DNA of 64,000 nucleotides from Leptospira andrefontaineae (GTDB lineage Bacteria; Spirochaetota; Leptospiria; Leptospirales; Leptospiraceae). Made by a program: the position numbers and the translations under genes. The notes under the pieces were generated by a model. That model was not told where the DNA came from, made no database searches, and saw nothing but the letters and a program-made list of their open reading frames with translations. Where the stretch lies: NCBI RefSeq assembly GCF_004770105.1, contig NZ_RQEY01000016.1, forward strand, positions 305,682 to 369,681, in the 5' to 3' direction. This document shows, in pieces, positions 1 through 8,827 of this stretch; position 1 is the first letter of the stretch; each line of letters begins with the position of its first letter.

Positions 1-69
1 AAGGAAATGTTGCGAAGAATGCAGAACTCCGAAAAAAGAGAAGGAGGAGAAGTATGGGGAAAATATTAA
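1..69 (+). CDS. 3' end of an unidentified gene (partial)
   Basis: Frame 1 is open from the window edge and stops with TAA at 67-69. Only about 22 highly charged residues are visible (ending EVWGKY), so no family can be named. The stop lies 16 nt inside the next gene, whose Shine-Dalgarno (AAGGAGGAG) sits in this coding region, so the two are probably translationally coupled. Because the next protein is a small single-span membrane protein, an ECF sigma/anti-sigma pair is conceivable, but that is a guess from layout only. Confidence 0.4.
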   Translation, partial: KEMLRRMQNSEKREGGEVWGKY

Positions 70-356
70 AAGATTGTCTACCAATGAAGGAAGAGATCGA
101 AAAAAGAAAATCAGATCCGAACTGGTCTAAAAATTTAGCTTCTTGTGTGATCGATAGATACACAAAAGAAGAAAGTTCTAAAAAGTTGGTCCAGTTCCCG
201 ATCAGAAATGTATTAGCGGCCGCGGCTGCACTCCTCTTAGGCATTTCTATCGGTTGGTATTCTTTTGCCGGGCAATTCAACTCAGAAGATGAATACTATC
301 TTGGTGTTTCTTCTATTTTAGAAGGCGAATCTTACCTTACCACTCTGGAAGAATAA
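54..356 (+). CDS. small single-span membrane protein, possibly anti-sigma-like
   Basis: This 100-residue protein has a charged N-terminal half of about 50 residues, one hydrophobic segment at about 53-70 (VLAAAAALLLGISIGW) and a short acidic tail, so it should sit in the inner membrane with the N-terminus in the cytoplasm. The ATG follows a strong AAGGAGGAG site embedded in the upstream gene, and the genes overlap by 16 nt. I do not recognise the family. A short anti-sigma or regulatory anchor would fit the topology, but there is no HXXXCXXC zinc motif. Confidence 0.6.
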   Translation: MGKILKDCLPMKEEIEKRKSDPNWSKNLASCVIDRYTKEESSKKLVQFPIRNVLAAAAALLLGISIGWYSFAGQFNSEDEYYLGVSSILEGESYLTTLEE

Positions 357-362
357 ATAGAT

Positions 363-384
363 CGGGCCTGAATTCTCTGGCCCG
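363..384 (+). terminator. rho-independent terminator
   Basis: CGGGCC (363-368) pairs with GGCCCG (379-384) across a 10-nt loop and is followed by the pyrimidine-rich TCATTCTCTTT. It lies 6 bp after the stop of the small membrane protein and before ssb. Confidence 0.6.
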
Positions 385-518
385 TCATTCTCTTTAATCT
401 AAGCCGAATCTCCTGGAATCAAAATTCCGGGAGATGTTCCGCTAAATCCAAAAAAATCACAAGCACAGTAAACATTCTACTACACGTAACTCCCATATTC
501 CCCAGGAGGAGAATGTTT

Positions 519-872
519 ATGAAAAATTTATCACTCACAGTTCTGGACGGTTTTTTAACCGGCGATCCGGAACTAAAGAGAACCCAAGCTGGAAAGTCTG
601 TCACAAATTTTACAGTGGCGGTGAACCATAACTACAAAAGAGCAGAAGGAGAAGAGTCCGAGGTTTCCTACGTAGACGTAGAGGTTTGGGAAAGGCTTGC
701 TGAAAATTGTTCTGAATATCTTAAAAAAGGAAAAAAGGTAACAGTAATCGGACATTTAAAACAGGATAGATGGAAAAATCAGGAAGGCCAATCCCGTTCC
801 AAGGTCAAAGTAATAGCGGACGAGGTCCGATTCGACAGCTTCGGAGATAGAAAAGAAAAAGAAGCGGCGTAA
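519..872 (+). CDS. ssb: single-stranded DNA-binding protein
   Basis: This is an OB-fold protein of 117 residues that binds single-stranded DNA in replication and repair. Family hallmarks are the start (NLSLTVLDGFLTGDPELKRT), the NFTVAVN strand, the YVDVEVWERLAENCSEYLKKG block and KVIADEVRFD. I chose ATG 519 over ATG 513 because AGGAGGA at 504-510 leaves 8 nt to 519 but only 2 nt to 513. The protein is shorter than the usual 150-180 residues. It ends KEKEAA without the acidic DDDIPF-like tip that normally recruits partner proteins, so it may be a specialised SSB or one that has lost those contacts. Confidence 0.93.
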   Translation: MKNLSLTVLDGFLTGDPELKRTQAGKSVTNFTVAVNHNYKRAEGEESEVSYVDVEVWERLAENCSEYLKKGKKVTVIGHLKQDRWKNQEGQSRSKVKVIADEVRFDSFGDRKEKEAA

Positions 873-922
873 CATCCTCACGAGGGCGAGGCCTTGGGAG
901 GATTTTCAAGGTCTCACCTTTC

Positions 923-952
923 TTGACGGTTTGGGTCGGTCCTTGGTTTATG
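923..952 (+). promoter_or_regulatory. possible sigma70-type promoter
   Basis: TTGACG at 923-928 is followed after 18 bp by TTTATG at 947-952, just ahead of the ATG at 963. The -35 is good and the -10 poor. The transcript would have an almost absent leader, so this remains tentative. Confidence 0.25.
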
Positions 953-962
953 TAGGAAAAGA

Positions 963-1508
963 ATGCTTACTATTATTTGGGCCGGTGGACAGCCGGGAAA
1001 AATTTCCGAATTGAGAAGAATGACCCAAGCGGAATGGGAACATCTTCGCAATGATCTTCCGACTAACGTGAAAACTTTTATAGACTGTGACGAAGATACC
1101 GTCTTAATTTCTCATCCCAACTTTTCGGAAAAGGAATTGGTAGAAATCTCCAATTTCGATGGCCTCAAATTCTCCGACGGTTTGATCCCAGTGATCACCA
1201 AAGATGAGAAGGGCCTTGTTTTAATGCAGGCATTCTCCAATTTAGAAAGTTTGGAACTCAGCAAAAAAGAATCCCTTGGAATTTATTTCAGCAGGTCCAG
1301 GAACCAGCTATGGAGAAAGGGAGACACTTCCGGACATATCCAAAAACTGAAAAGGATCTTAGCACCCGATGATGGAAGTTTTGTTGTGTACGAAGTGGAA
1401 CAGGAAGGTGCAGCCTGTCACGAAGGGTATTATTCCTGTTTTTTCAGAGAGCAGGATAGAGCTGGGATAAAAAACTTAGTTCCAGAGATCCCTTTTTTAG
1501 GGAAGTAG
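963..1508 (+). CDS. hisI: phosphoribosyl-AMP cyclohydrolase-like protein (HisI family)
   Basis: HisI opens the adenine ring of phosphoribosyl-AMP in histidine synthesis. The C-terminal part (about 70-175 of 181) carries the family blocks: DGLIPVI, VLMQAFSN, the substrate block YFSRSRNQLWRKGDTSG, and ACHEGYYSCFF with two of the zinc cysteines. The usual APDCDxD metal motif, however, reads APDDGS here, which loses a cysteine and an aspartate. A 55-60 residue N-terminal extension contains a separate DCDED string (about residues 40-44). The gene could encode a divergent but active enzyme or a repurposed paralogue. It is not in a his operon: ssb lies upstream and mltG downstream. Confidence 0.75.
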   Translation: MLTIIWAGGQPGKISELRRMTQAEWEHLRNDLPTNVKTFIDCDEDTVLISHPNFSEKELVEISNFDGLKFSDGLIPVITKDEKGLVLMQAFSNLESLELSKKESLGIYFSRSRNQLWRKGDTSGHIQKLKRILAPDDGSFVVYEVEQEGAACHEGYYSCFFREQDRAGIKNLVPEIPFLGK

Positions 1509-1560
1509 AGGTTCCGTAAAAAGGAAATTTCGCCGATAGAAATACGAGGCAGATGCGGTT

Positions 1561-2580
1561 ATGATTTTTAAAAATACATTCGTGAGAAGATCCGTTGTTT
1601 TATTAGGCATACTTGCACTTTCGGGTGTGGTCGCCTTCTTTGTTACAGATGAGATCAAAGGTGGAGCCGTAGGTGCCGGCCAGGTAAAAGTGGACATCAT
1701 AGTAGAGCCTGGCGATTCTCCTTCAGAAGTTACTGAAAATCTTTCCAAGAACGGATTATTAAAATCTTCTAAATATTTCCTTTTTCTAATTAAAGCAACC
1801 AGATCTGCAGGAAAGATCAAGGCCGGTCTATATGAGATCAATGACGGGATGGATGCGCGTAAGATCCTACAAGTGATCACGGAAGGAAAAGTTAAACTTG
1901 TCACATTTACCGTTCCGGAAGGTTATAATAACCGCCAGATAGGCGATTTATTAGTTAAGAAAAACTTAATTAAGACCAGAGCCGATTTTTTGAATGCCGC
2001 TTCCAGAACGGAGCTATTAAGAGAGTTTAAGATCCCTGCAAATAATGCGGAAGGTTATCTATTCCCGGAAACTTACAGTGTTCCGGTGAATTTCCCTGCG
2101 GATAAGATCGCAAGGATGATGATCAAAAGATTTTATGTTAGATTGGAGAAGGTTCCTGGAGCAAAGGAATTAGATCCTAAAAAACTGCATGAGATCGTGG
2201 TCCTTGCTTCAGTGGTAGAAAGAGAAGCCAAAAAAAATGAAGAAAGACCTTTGATGGCCGGCGTATTCTTAAATCGTTTGAAACAAGATATTCCTTTGGA
2301 GTCTTGCGCTACTATCCAGTATCTTTTTGATAAACCTCATCCTCGTATTTTTGAAAAAGATCTGAAGATCGTTTCTCCTTATAATACTTATATGAATAAA
2401 GGATATCCGCCTGGTCCTATTTCTAATCCGGGACAACCTTCTTTAGAAGCGGCACTCATGCCAACTAAGACAGAGTATCTATTCTTCTTATTAAAACCGG
2501 ATGGATTTCATTACTTCTCTAAAAGTTTTAAAGAACATGCCGAAGCTAAGAAAAAGTATATCGACGTTCTTTACGAATAG
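1561..2580 (+). CDS. mltG: endolytic murein transglycosylase MltG
   Basis: MltG (YceG) is an inner-membrane lytic transglycosylase that cleaves nascent glycan strands and sets their length. The 339-residue protein has an N-terminal membrane anchor (about 12-28), a LysM-like region (about 42-110) and the YceG catalytic domain with AEGYLFPETY, SVVEREAK (catalytic Glu at 220, aligning with E. coli E218), SCATIQY and YPPGPISNPG. Length is normal for the family. It lies 52 bp after hisI and 12 bp before a small helical protein gene, so the genes are probably co-transcribed. Confidence 0.95.
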   Translation: MIFKNTFVRRSVVLLGILALSGVVAFFVTDEIKGGAVGAGQVKVDIIVEPGDSPSEVTENLSKNGLLKSSKYFLFLIKATRSAGKIKAGLYEINDGMDARKILQVITEGKVKLVTFTVPEGYNNRQIGDLLVKKNLIKTRADFLNAASRTELLREFKIPANNAEGYLFPETYSVPVNFPADKIARMMIKRFYVRLEKVPGAKELDPKKLHEIVVLASVVEREAKKNEERPLMAGVFLNRLKQDIPLESCATIQYLFDKPHPRIFEKDLKIVSPYNTYMNKGYPPGPISNPGQPSLEAALMPTKTEYLFFLLKPDGFHYFSKSFKEHAEAKKKYIDVLYE

Positions 2581-2592
2581 AGGATTACGATC

Positions 2593-2850
2593 ATGAGTTC
2601 CCCTGTAGAAGAAATCGTTTCGGTCTCAGAACAATTAAAAGAGGTCCAAAGGGCTTTGGATCTTTTTAAAGAAAAGCAGCTTAAAAGAGAATCGGCGAGC
2701 GACGCGGCTATTGAATTCGTAGAAAAGGCAAGTTTGGTTTTGGATCGGGCAGAAAGAAAAGAGATCCTTCTCACTGATGACCAAAAAAGAAGGATCCGAA
2801 ATAATCTATTAAAGATTAGATCTTCTCTGGTCCGCAATATGGAAGGTTGA
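2593..2850 (+). CDS. small helical hypothetical protein
   Basis: This 85-residue, highly charged protein has no signal peptide or membrane segment. Heptad-like spacing of hydrophobics (EQLKEVQRALDLFKEKQLKRE) suggests helical or coiled-coil structure throughout. It starts 12 bp after mltG and looks like the last gene of that transcript. Codon use matches the neighbours. No function is recognised. Confidence 0.7.
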   Translation: MSSPVEEIVSVSEQLKEVQRALDLFKEKQLKRESASDAAIEFVEKASLVLDRAERKEILLTDDQKRRIRNNLLKIRSSLVRNMEG

Positions 2851-2866
2851 TCTAGGAACTCCTACA
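2851..2866. repeat. 16-bp palindromic repeat, diverged copy
   Basis: TCTAGGAACTCCTACA differs at two positions from the TGTAGGAATTCCTACA-type palindrome found at five other intergenic sites in the window. It begins immediately after the stop of the 85-residue protein gene. Confidence 0.5.
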
Positions 2867-2953
2867 GGCTTCTATTGGACAGAGGAAGGCACCTTCTTTC
2901 GGACATTCTGTCTCATTTCTTCCCGAGACTTTGGTTCAAAAACTTAAATGACA

Positions 2954-2966
2954 GGCCGAAACGGCC
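2954..2966. other. short GC-rich hairpin upstream of acyl-CoA dehydrogenase
   Basis: GGCCG and CGGCC flank an AAA loop, 49 bp before the dehydrogenase start. A TATAGT hexamer at 2973-2978 could be a -10 element placed just after it, which would make the dyad an operator-like site. This is weak evidence. Confidence 0.3.
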
Positions 2967-3014
2967 CCAGGTTATAGTATTTTGAGTAATATTTCCCAAT
3001 ATCGGTAGGAACAA

Positions 3015-4688
3015 ATGATGGCAACGAAAGCTCCGACGGACTCTTCGGCGGCAAAACAGGCTTTAAGCAAGTCTTCAGCAATAATCGAACAAGTAACCAA
3101 GGCCTTAGCGGCTAAATGTAGCTCCAATGGAAAAGTTTCCGTTTCCAAAATGGACCAAAACCAATTCGTACAATACCAAATCGCTTGGTTGACCTCCGAA
3201 CAAAAGATCGCAGAAAATTTTATTGATTACGCTTGGAACGATTCTCTCGGAACAGGTGAGCTTGAAAAATTAATGGCTCAGGTTTTTGCAGCAGAAGTTG
3301 TTTCTCATATCCGCAGTGAGTTTAGTTCTAGAACTTCCGAATATGGTATTTCTACTCAGGACCTAATCTCTAAATTATTCGATGAGTCTACGAACAAATT
3401 CTTAGAAGAAGCCAGCGCGATCGAGAACTACAATCATATCGCTGATCTTATCGTTTCATTAGGACATTTCGGTGCTTATGGACTTAGCGAAGATCACGAA
3501 ATGTTCCGCCAAACTTTCAAACAATTCGCGGAAGAAGTTGTAGCTCCTAAAGCAGAGCATGTTCACCGCCATGACGATATCGTTCCTGAAGAGATCATCC
3601 AAGGTTTAAGAGACATGGGATGTTTCGGTCTTTGTATTCCTGAAACTTACGGTGGACTACAACCAAACGATAAAGCGGATAATATTTCCATGCTTGTTGT
3701 AACCGAAGAACTTTCCAGAGGATCTTTAGGGATCGCAGGATCTCTAATCACTCGTCCTGAAATTCTTTCCAAAGCATTATTAAAAGGTGGAACGGACGCT
3801 CAGAAAGAGAAGTGGCTTCCACTTATCGCTTCCGGCGAGAAGATGGGTGGTATCATGGTAACCGAACCTAATTACGGTTCAGATGTTGCCGGAGTTTCCG
3901 TTACCGCTAAAAAAGTGGACGGAGGCTGGTCCATCAATGGTGTTAAAACCTGGTGTACTTTTGCAGGATATGCAAACCTTCTTCTAATCCTTGTAAGAAC
4001 TGAATCCGATCCTGAGTTGAAACACAAAGGTCTTTCTATTGTTCTTGCAGAGAAGCCAAGTTTCACTGGTCATGAATTTGATTATAAACAAGACGGTGGC
4101 GGAAGAATTTCCGGTAAAGCAATCGGAACTATCGGCTATCGTGGTATGCACTCTTTCGAAGTTTCTTTCGAGGACTATTTTGTTCCTGAAGAAAATCTGA
4201 TCGGTGGAGAACCTGCAAGAGGAAAAGGATTCTATTTCCAAATGGAAGGTTTCTCTGGTGGAAGGATCCAAACTGCAGCTCGTGCAAACGGTGTGATGCA
4301 AGCGGCTTTAGAGGCCGGTCTTCGTTACGCTCAAGAGAGACAAGTATTCCAAAAACCAATCTTCGATTATAACCTGACTAAGTATAAGATCGCTCGTATG
4401 GCGATGATCGTTCAGGCTTCTCGCCAGTTCACCAATACTGTAGCAAAACTTTTGGACAACCACCAAGGACAAATGGAAGCGACTTTGATCAAGTTCTACG
4501 CTTCTAAAGTTGCGGAATGGGTGACAAGAGAAGCAATGCAGATCCACGGTGGAATGGGATATGCGGAAGAATACGCAGTTTCTCGTTACTTCGTAGATGC
4601 TCGTGTGTTCTCCATCTTTGAAGGTGCGGAAGAAGTAATGGCTCTTAGGGTAATTGCAAAATCTCTAATGGACCAATACTCTGCTTAA
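3015..4688 (+). CDS. acyl-CoA dehydrogenase, methylsuccinyl-CoA dehydrogenase-like
   Basis: This FAD enzyme introduces a double bond next to the CoA thioester. It has 557 residues; about 155 N-terminal helical residues precede a standard dehydrogenase core (FAD/acyl blocks VTEPNYGSDVAG, WCTFAGYAN, GYRGMHSFEVSFEDYFV; C-terminal IHGGMGYAEEY). Glu536 in SIFEGAEE is in the catalytic-base position. The long N-terminal domain and total length match my recollection of (2S)-methylsuccinyl-CoA dehydrogenase of the ethylmalonyl-CoA pathway rather than the roughly 380-residue beta-oxidation enzymes. Substrate assignment is inference from layout. ATG codons at 3015 and 3018 both follow TAGGAAC. It is monocistronic and closed by a terminator. 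Confidence 0.88.
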   Translation: MMATKAPTDSSAAKQALSKSSAIIEQVTKALAAKCSSNGKVSVSKMDQNQFVQYQIAWLTSEQKIAENFIDYAWNDSLGTGELEKLMAQVFAAEVVSHIRSEFSSRTSEYGISTQDLISKLFDESTNKFLEEASAIENYNHIADLIVSLGHFGAYGLSEDHEMFRQTFKQFAEEVVAPKAEHVHRHDDIVPEEIIQGLRDMGCFGLCIPETYGGLQPNDKADNISMLVVTEELSRGSLGIAGSLITRPEILSKALLKGGTDAQKEKWLPLIASGEKMGGIMVTEPNYGSDVAGVSVTAKKVDGGWSINGVKTWCTFAGYANLLLILVRTESDPELKHKGLSIVLAEKPSFTGHEFDYKQDGGGRISGKAIGTIGYRGMHSFEVSFEDYFVPEENLIGGEPARGKGFYFQMEGFSGGRIQTAARANGVMQAALEAGLRYAQERQVFQKPIFDYNLTKYKIARMAMIVQASRQFTNTVAKLLDNHQGQMEATLIKFYASKVAEWVTREAMQIHGGMGYAEEYAVSRYFVDARVFSIFEGAEEVMALRVIAKSLMDQYSA

Positions 4689-4718
4689 ATTTCTTCTCAA
4701 ACTCTGAAGAATAAAAAA

Positions 4719-4743
4719 GGAAGTCGAAAGACTTCCTTTTTTT
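4719..4743. terminator. bidirectional rho-independent terminator
   Basis: GGAAGTC (4719-4725), a GAAA tetraloop and GACTTCC (4730-4736) are flanked by AAAAAA on the left and TTTTTTT on the right. It can therefore end both the dehydrogenase transcript and the convergent minus-strand gene ending at 4797. Confidence 0.9.
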
Positions 4744-4796
4744 ATGAGTGAAACAACCCGTCGAGAAGCAAATCAAACTAATAGTATTTGAGTAAC

Positions 4797-5408
4797 TTAA
4801 CTAGCGAGTTGTTCTACGAAGGCAAGAATGTCTGAATTGTCTCTTTCTAAAAACTCAAGAGTTCTTTCTACTAGATGATCCAAATAATAACTCGGATTAT
4901 GGTAATCTCTTAAGAAAGATTTTACTTGTTCTATCTTTTCCTCAGGGATTCTATCTTCCAGAACGATCTGAGCTAATGCATAAATTCCGAATGCGGATTT
5001 GAACGGATCGTTTAGAGAAGAGATGGAAATGATCTCATCTATATCAATTTCTTTGAATGTAGGAATTAGATCTCCGATGAGTTCCAGAGCGCCTGTCGGA
5101 ATGGTCCTGTCCAAGGACTTAACATAATTGATGAATAATCTATAAGACTGAGAATCCCCAATACGAGAAAGCATATGAAAGATCCCGGAAAGAAGTCTTT
5201 TATGAAATCCCCAGGATAATCTGCCCGAATCCGCCTCTCTAATTGCTTGGTATAAAAAACTCCATACCAGTTTGTCTCCGGATCTTGCTCTTTCGGACAA
5301 TTGGTCCAACCAAAGATCGAAGTTCGGATTGTCCGATTCCTTTTTAAGGAAATCCATCAGCTCAGAGGGAGTTTGTACAGAAGGGAGAGTAAGGGCAATT
5401 TTCGACAT
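4797..5408 (-). CDS. hypothetical helical-repeat-like protein
   Basis: This 203-residue cytoplasmic protein has no signal peptide. It is leucine- and isoleucine-rich with regularly spaced helices, resembling a HEAT/ARM-type solenoid, though no repeat consensus is convincing. It is a single gene between the shared terminator and ilvD, and shares the minus strand with ilvD after a 108-bp gap. Function unknown. Confidence 0.65.
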   Translation of the reverse strand: MSKIALTLPSVQTPSELMDFLKKESDNPNFDLWLDQLSERARSGDKLVWSFLYQAIREADSGRLSWGFHKRLLSGIFHMLSRIGDSQSYRLFINYVKSLDRTIPTGALELIGDLIPTFKEIDIDEIISISSLNDPFKSAFGIYALAQIVLEDRIPEEKIEQVKSFLRDYHNPSYYLDHLVERTLEFLERDNSDILAFVEQLAS

Positions 5409-5516
5409 AAGTAGAAGATACTCTCTTTTAAGATCGGTTTCCAGTCTTTTTATCGGGCATCGATTTTTTATTCTTTTAGAATTCCCTTACTCGAGGAATA
5501 GTTTTGTCTCATTAAA

Positions 5517-7373
5517 TTATTGATGTTCTACCTGGCTCACATCTCTGACTGCTCCGGTATGTGCGGAAGTAGTCAGAGCTGCATAGGCTCTTAATGCTGC
5601 GGAAACTGTCCTTTTTCTGGACTTAGGTTTCCAAGCTTCTTTTCCTTTATCGTTCATTCTATCTCTTCGATCAGAAAGATCTGCGTCACTCACTCTTAAG
5701 TGAATGGATCTGTCTGGGATATCTATCTCAATGATATCACCTTCTTCCACAAGACCGATAATTCCGCCGGCTGCTGCCTCTGGGGAAACATGTCCTATAG
5801 ATAGTCCGGAAGTCCCTCCGGAGAATCTTCCATCAGTCAGAAGTGCGCAAGCTTTTCCTAAACCTTTGGATTTGAGATAAGAAGTAGGATATAACATTTC
5901 CTGCATACCAGGTCCACCTTTTGGACCTTCGTAACGGATCACGACTACGTCACCTTCTACCACTTCGTTGCCTAGGATTTTGGCTACGGCTTCTTCTTGG
6001 CTTTCCATCACTCTGGCTCTTCCCTTGAATTTCCAGATGGACTCATCTACGCCTGCCGTTTTTACAATACAACCTTCAGGTGCGATATTTCCATAAAGAA
6101 CTGCGAGCCCTCCGTCTTGAGAGTATGCATGTTCTACATCTCGGATACATCCGTTTGCTCTATCTAAATCTAGTTCAGGCCAACGTTTATCTTGGGAGAA
6201 CGCTTCCGTTGTAGGAATTCCACCAGGTGCCGCGGAGAATAATGCATATGCTTTGGAGTTTGCATTCTGACGAACGATATCCCATTCTTCTAAAGCTTTG
6301 CCTAATGTAGGAGAATGAACTGTAGGTACGTCTCTATGAATCAGTCCTGCTCTATCTAACTCCGAAAGAATTCCAATAACTCCGCCAGCTCTGTGAACAT
6401 CTTCCATATGATATTTTTGAGTAGCAGGAGCAACTTTACAAACACAAGGAACTCTTCTGGAGATCAGATCTATATCATGCATTTTGAAATTGATCCCGGC
6501 CTCGTGTGCTGCTGCGAGAATATGAAGTACAGTATTTGTTGACCCTCCCATCGCAACATCCAATGCCATCGCGTTTTGAAACGCTTCATAAGTGGCGATA
6601 TTTCTAGGAAGAACAGACTCATCGTCTTGTTCATAATATCTTTTTGCGAGATCTACGATCAATCTTCCTGCGGTTAAGAAGAGTTGTTTTCTGTCTGCAT
6701 GAGTTGCTAACGTGGAGCCGTTACCAGGAAGAGAAAGTCCTAATGCTTCCGTAAGACAGTTCATTGAATTTGCAGTGAACATCCCGGAACAAGATCCGCA
6801 GGTAGGACAAGCGGAACGTTCAATTTGCTCCACGAGTTCGTCGGAAACATTTTGATTGGCGGCTTCTACCATCGCGTCTACCAAATCCAATTTTCTGATG
6901 TCCCCATTCCAATTTACTTTTCCAGCTTCCATCGGTCCACCGGATACGAAAACAGTCGGTATATTCAAACGTAAAGCTGCCATGAGCATACCAGGTGTGA
7001 TCTTATCACAGTTGGAAATACAGATAAGTGCATCCGCAGTATGAGCGTTGACCATATACTCAACTGAGTCAGCGATCAGGTCACGGCTTGGCAAAGAGTA
7101 TAACATTCCGCCATGCCCCATGGCGATACCGTCATCTACTGCGATCGTATTGAATTCTTTTGCGACGGCTCCTGCCTTCTCCACTTCTCTTGCGACCATT
7201 TGCCCTAGGTCTTTTAAATGAACATGTCCTGGAACGAATTGAGTGAATGAGTTTGCGATGGCGACGATCGGTTTTCCGAAATCACCTTCTTTCATACCGG
7301 TGGCTCTCCAGAGTGCTCTGGCTCCGGCCATATTGCGTCCGTGGGTGGAAGTACGAGATCTTAACTGAGGCAT
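5517..7373 (-). CDS. ilvD: dihydroxy-acid dehydratase
   Basis: IlvD dehydrates 2,3-dihydroxy-isovalerate and -methylvalerate, the third step of valine and isoleucine synthesis, using an iron-sulfur cluster and Mg. The 618-residue protein starts [20 protein letters not shown], as is typical. It has the cluster cysteines in [12 protein letters not shown] and [19 protein letters not shown], and the C-terminal [11 protein letters not shown] and GHVSPEA blocks. Length is normal for the long (E. coli) type. No other ilv genes are in the window. The start faces the ethanolamine permease across 96 bp. Confidence 0.97.
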   Translation of the reverse strand: MPQLRSRTSTHGRNMAGARALWRATGMKEGDFGKPIVAIANSFTQFVPGHVHLKDLGQMVAREVEKAGAVAKEFNTIAVDDGIAMGHGGMLYSLPSRDLIADSVEYMVNAHTADALICISNCDKITPGMLMAALRLNIPTVFVSGGPMEAGKVNWNGDIRKLDLVDAMVEAANQNVSDELVEQIERSACPTCGSCSGMFTANSMNCLTEALGLSLPGNGSTLATHADRKQLFLTAGRLIVDLAKRYYEQDDESVLPRNIATYEAFQNAMALDVAMGGSTNTVLHILAAAHEAGINFKMHDIDLISRRVPCVCKVAPATQKYHMEDVHRAGGVIGILSELDRAGLIHRDVPTVHSPTLGKALEEWDIVRQNANSKAYALFSAAPGGIPTTEAFSQDKRWPELDLDRANGCIRDVEHAYSQDGGLAVLYGNIAPEGCIVKTAGVDESIWKFKGRARVMESQEEAVAKILGNEVVEGDVVVIRYEGPKGGPGMQEMLYPTSYLKSKGLGKACALLTDGRFSGGTSGLSIGHVSPEAAAGGIIGLVEEGDIIEIDIPDRSIHLRVSDADLSDRRDRMNDKGKEAWKPKSRKRTVSAALRAYAALTTSAHTGAVRDVSQVEHQ

Positions 7374-7469
7374 ATTGAATGCTCCCTGGTATAAGTTTAG
7401 ACGTCGAGTTTTTTCCTAAAGAAGAAACGAACTTGGAATAGGTACACTTTTTGCTATTTAAGTCCAAAG

Positions 7470-8780
7470 ATGGAATCAAAAGAAGAATTTAGTCGAACTC
7501 TTGGTCCTTGGCTACTCTGGGGCTTAGGAGTCGGATACGTAATTTCGGGCATGTATTTTGGTTGGAACCTGGGTCTACCAGTAGGCGGGACTTTGGGGTT
7601 AGGAATTGCCACCTTACTGATCATTCTGCTATATGTTTGTTTTTCTTTCAGCTACACAGAACTCGCATGTATGATCCCCAAAGCAGGAGGAGCATTCGAC
7701 TACGGTAGAGAAGCTCTCGGAAATGCCTGGGCCTATATCGTTGGCACCGCTCAGTTGATTGAATTTTTATTTGCACCTCCTGCGATTGCCGCTGCTATCG
7801 GGGCCTACTTTTCTTTATTTTTGCCAGGTATAGATCCGATCTGGATTGCAATTGTTGCATACTTGCTCTTTACGAGTTTGAATATACTTGGAGTGAAATT
7901 TGCAGCATCATTCGAGTTTGGAATTACTATATTAGCAGTTTTTGAATTACTTTTATTTTCGGGACTTACACTTCCAAGTTTTTCTTGGCAAAAGTTTTCC
8001 TCGAATCCATTGCCTAATGGTTGGACCGGAGCCTTATCTTCTTTACCGTTTGCAGTTTGGTTTTTTCTGGCGATTGAAGGAGTGGCAAATGTCGCAGAAG
8101 AAACAAAGGATCCTCAAAAAAATATCCTGATCGGATTCGGATCTGCGTTAGCGACATTAGTTGTACTTTGTGGATTGGTGTTTTTTTCTTCCATAGGAGT
8201 GGGAGGATGGGAGATGATCGTGTATCCGGAGCCTGATGCCGCTGCTTCCGATTATCCTTTGCCTCTTGCATTACGAAAATTATATGGAGAATCCGGTTGG
8301 GCTTTTCATCTTTTGATTACGATCGGGTTATTCGGTCTGATTGCTTCTTTTCACGGGATCATTTTGGCGGGGGGAAGAGCCAGTTTCGAGTTTGGAAGAG
8401 CGAACTTTCTTCCTAATTTTTTCGGTAAGATACATCCTAAATTTAAAACTCCAGTGAATGCTTTGCTTGCGAATACTGCATTCGGGATCGCAGCATTATG
8501 TACAGGCAAAACATCCGAGTTGATTACATTGTCTGCATTCGGAGCTTTGCTTTTATACTTTTGCTCCATGATCAGCTTCTTTGTGCTTCGAAAAAAACAA
8601 CCCGACAGGGAAAGACCATTTATGGTCCCTGGAGGGAAACTTCTGCCTTCTATTGCGCTTATTCTCTCTGCAATCGTCTTAGCAGTATCTGCATGGCAAC
8701 ATCCGATCTTATTTGGGATCTTTGTTTTGATCTTAGGAAGCGGATTGGTATGGGCCAGGAATTCCATTTTTGCAAAATGA
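7470..8780 (+). CDS. eat: ethanolamine permease (APC superfamily)
   Basis: The 436-residue protein has about 12 hydrophobic segments and the APC signature near the N-terminus (GVGYVISGMYFGWNLG), with CMIPKAGGAFDYGREALG in the region of helix 2. It matches the amino-acid/polyamine/organocation family. Its position 47 bp before eutB and eutC makes ethanolamine the likely substrate and fits the Eat permease subfamily. It is transcribed divergently from ilvD. A weak TTGGAA...TGCTAT promoter may lie in the 96-bp gap. Confidence 0.88.
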   Translation: MESKEEFSRTLGPWLLWGLGVGYVISGMYFGWNLGLPVGGTLGLGIATLLIILLYVCFSFSYTELACMIPKAGGAFDYGREALGNAWAYIVGTAQLIEFLFAPPAIAAAIGAYFSLFLPGIDPIWIAIVAYLLFTSLNILGVKFAASFEFGITILAVFELLLFSGLTLPSFSWQKFSSNPLPNGWTGALSSLPFAVWFFLAIEGVANVAEETKDPQKNILIGFGSALATLVVLCGLVFFSSIGVGGWEMIVYPEPDAAASDYPLPLALRKLYGESGWAFHLLITIGLFGLIASFHGIILAGGRASFEFGRANFLPNFFGKIHPKFKTPVNALLANTAFGIAALCTGKTSELITLSAFGALLLYFCSMISFFVLRKKQPDRERPFMVPGGKLLPSIALILSAIVLAVSAWQHPILFGIFVLILGSGLVWARNSIFAK

Positions 8781-8827
8781 AACTTGCACTTTTCTCAGAT
8801 ATGGTATGAGATCGATAGGGAATTAAT

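Noticed and set aside
7374..7469. Cobalamin riboswitch before the ethanolamine cluster
   Set aside because: The gap is only 96 bp and no B12-box-like conserved string is visible.
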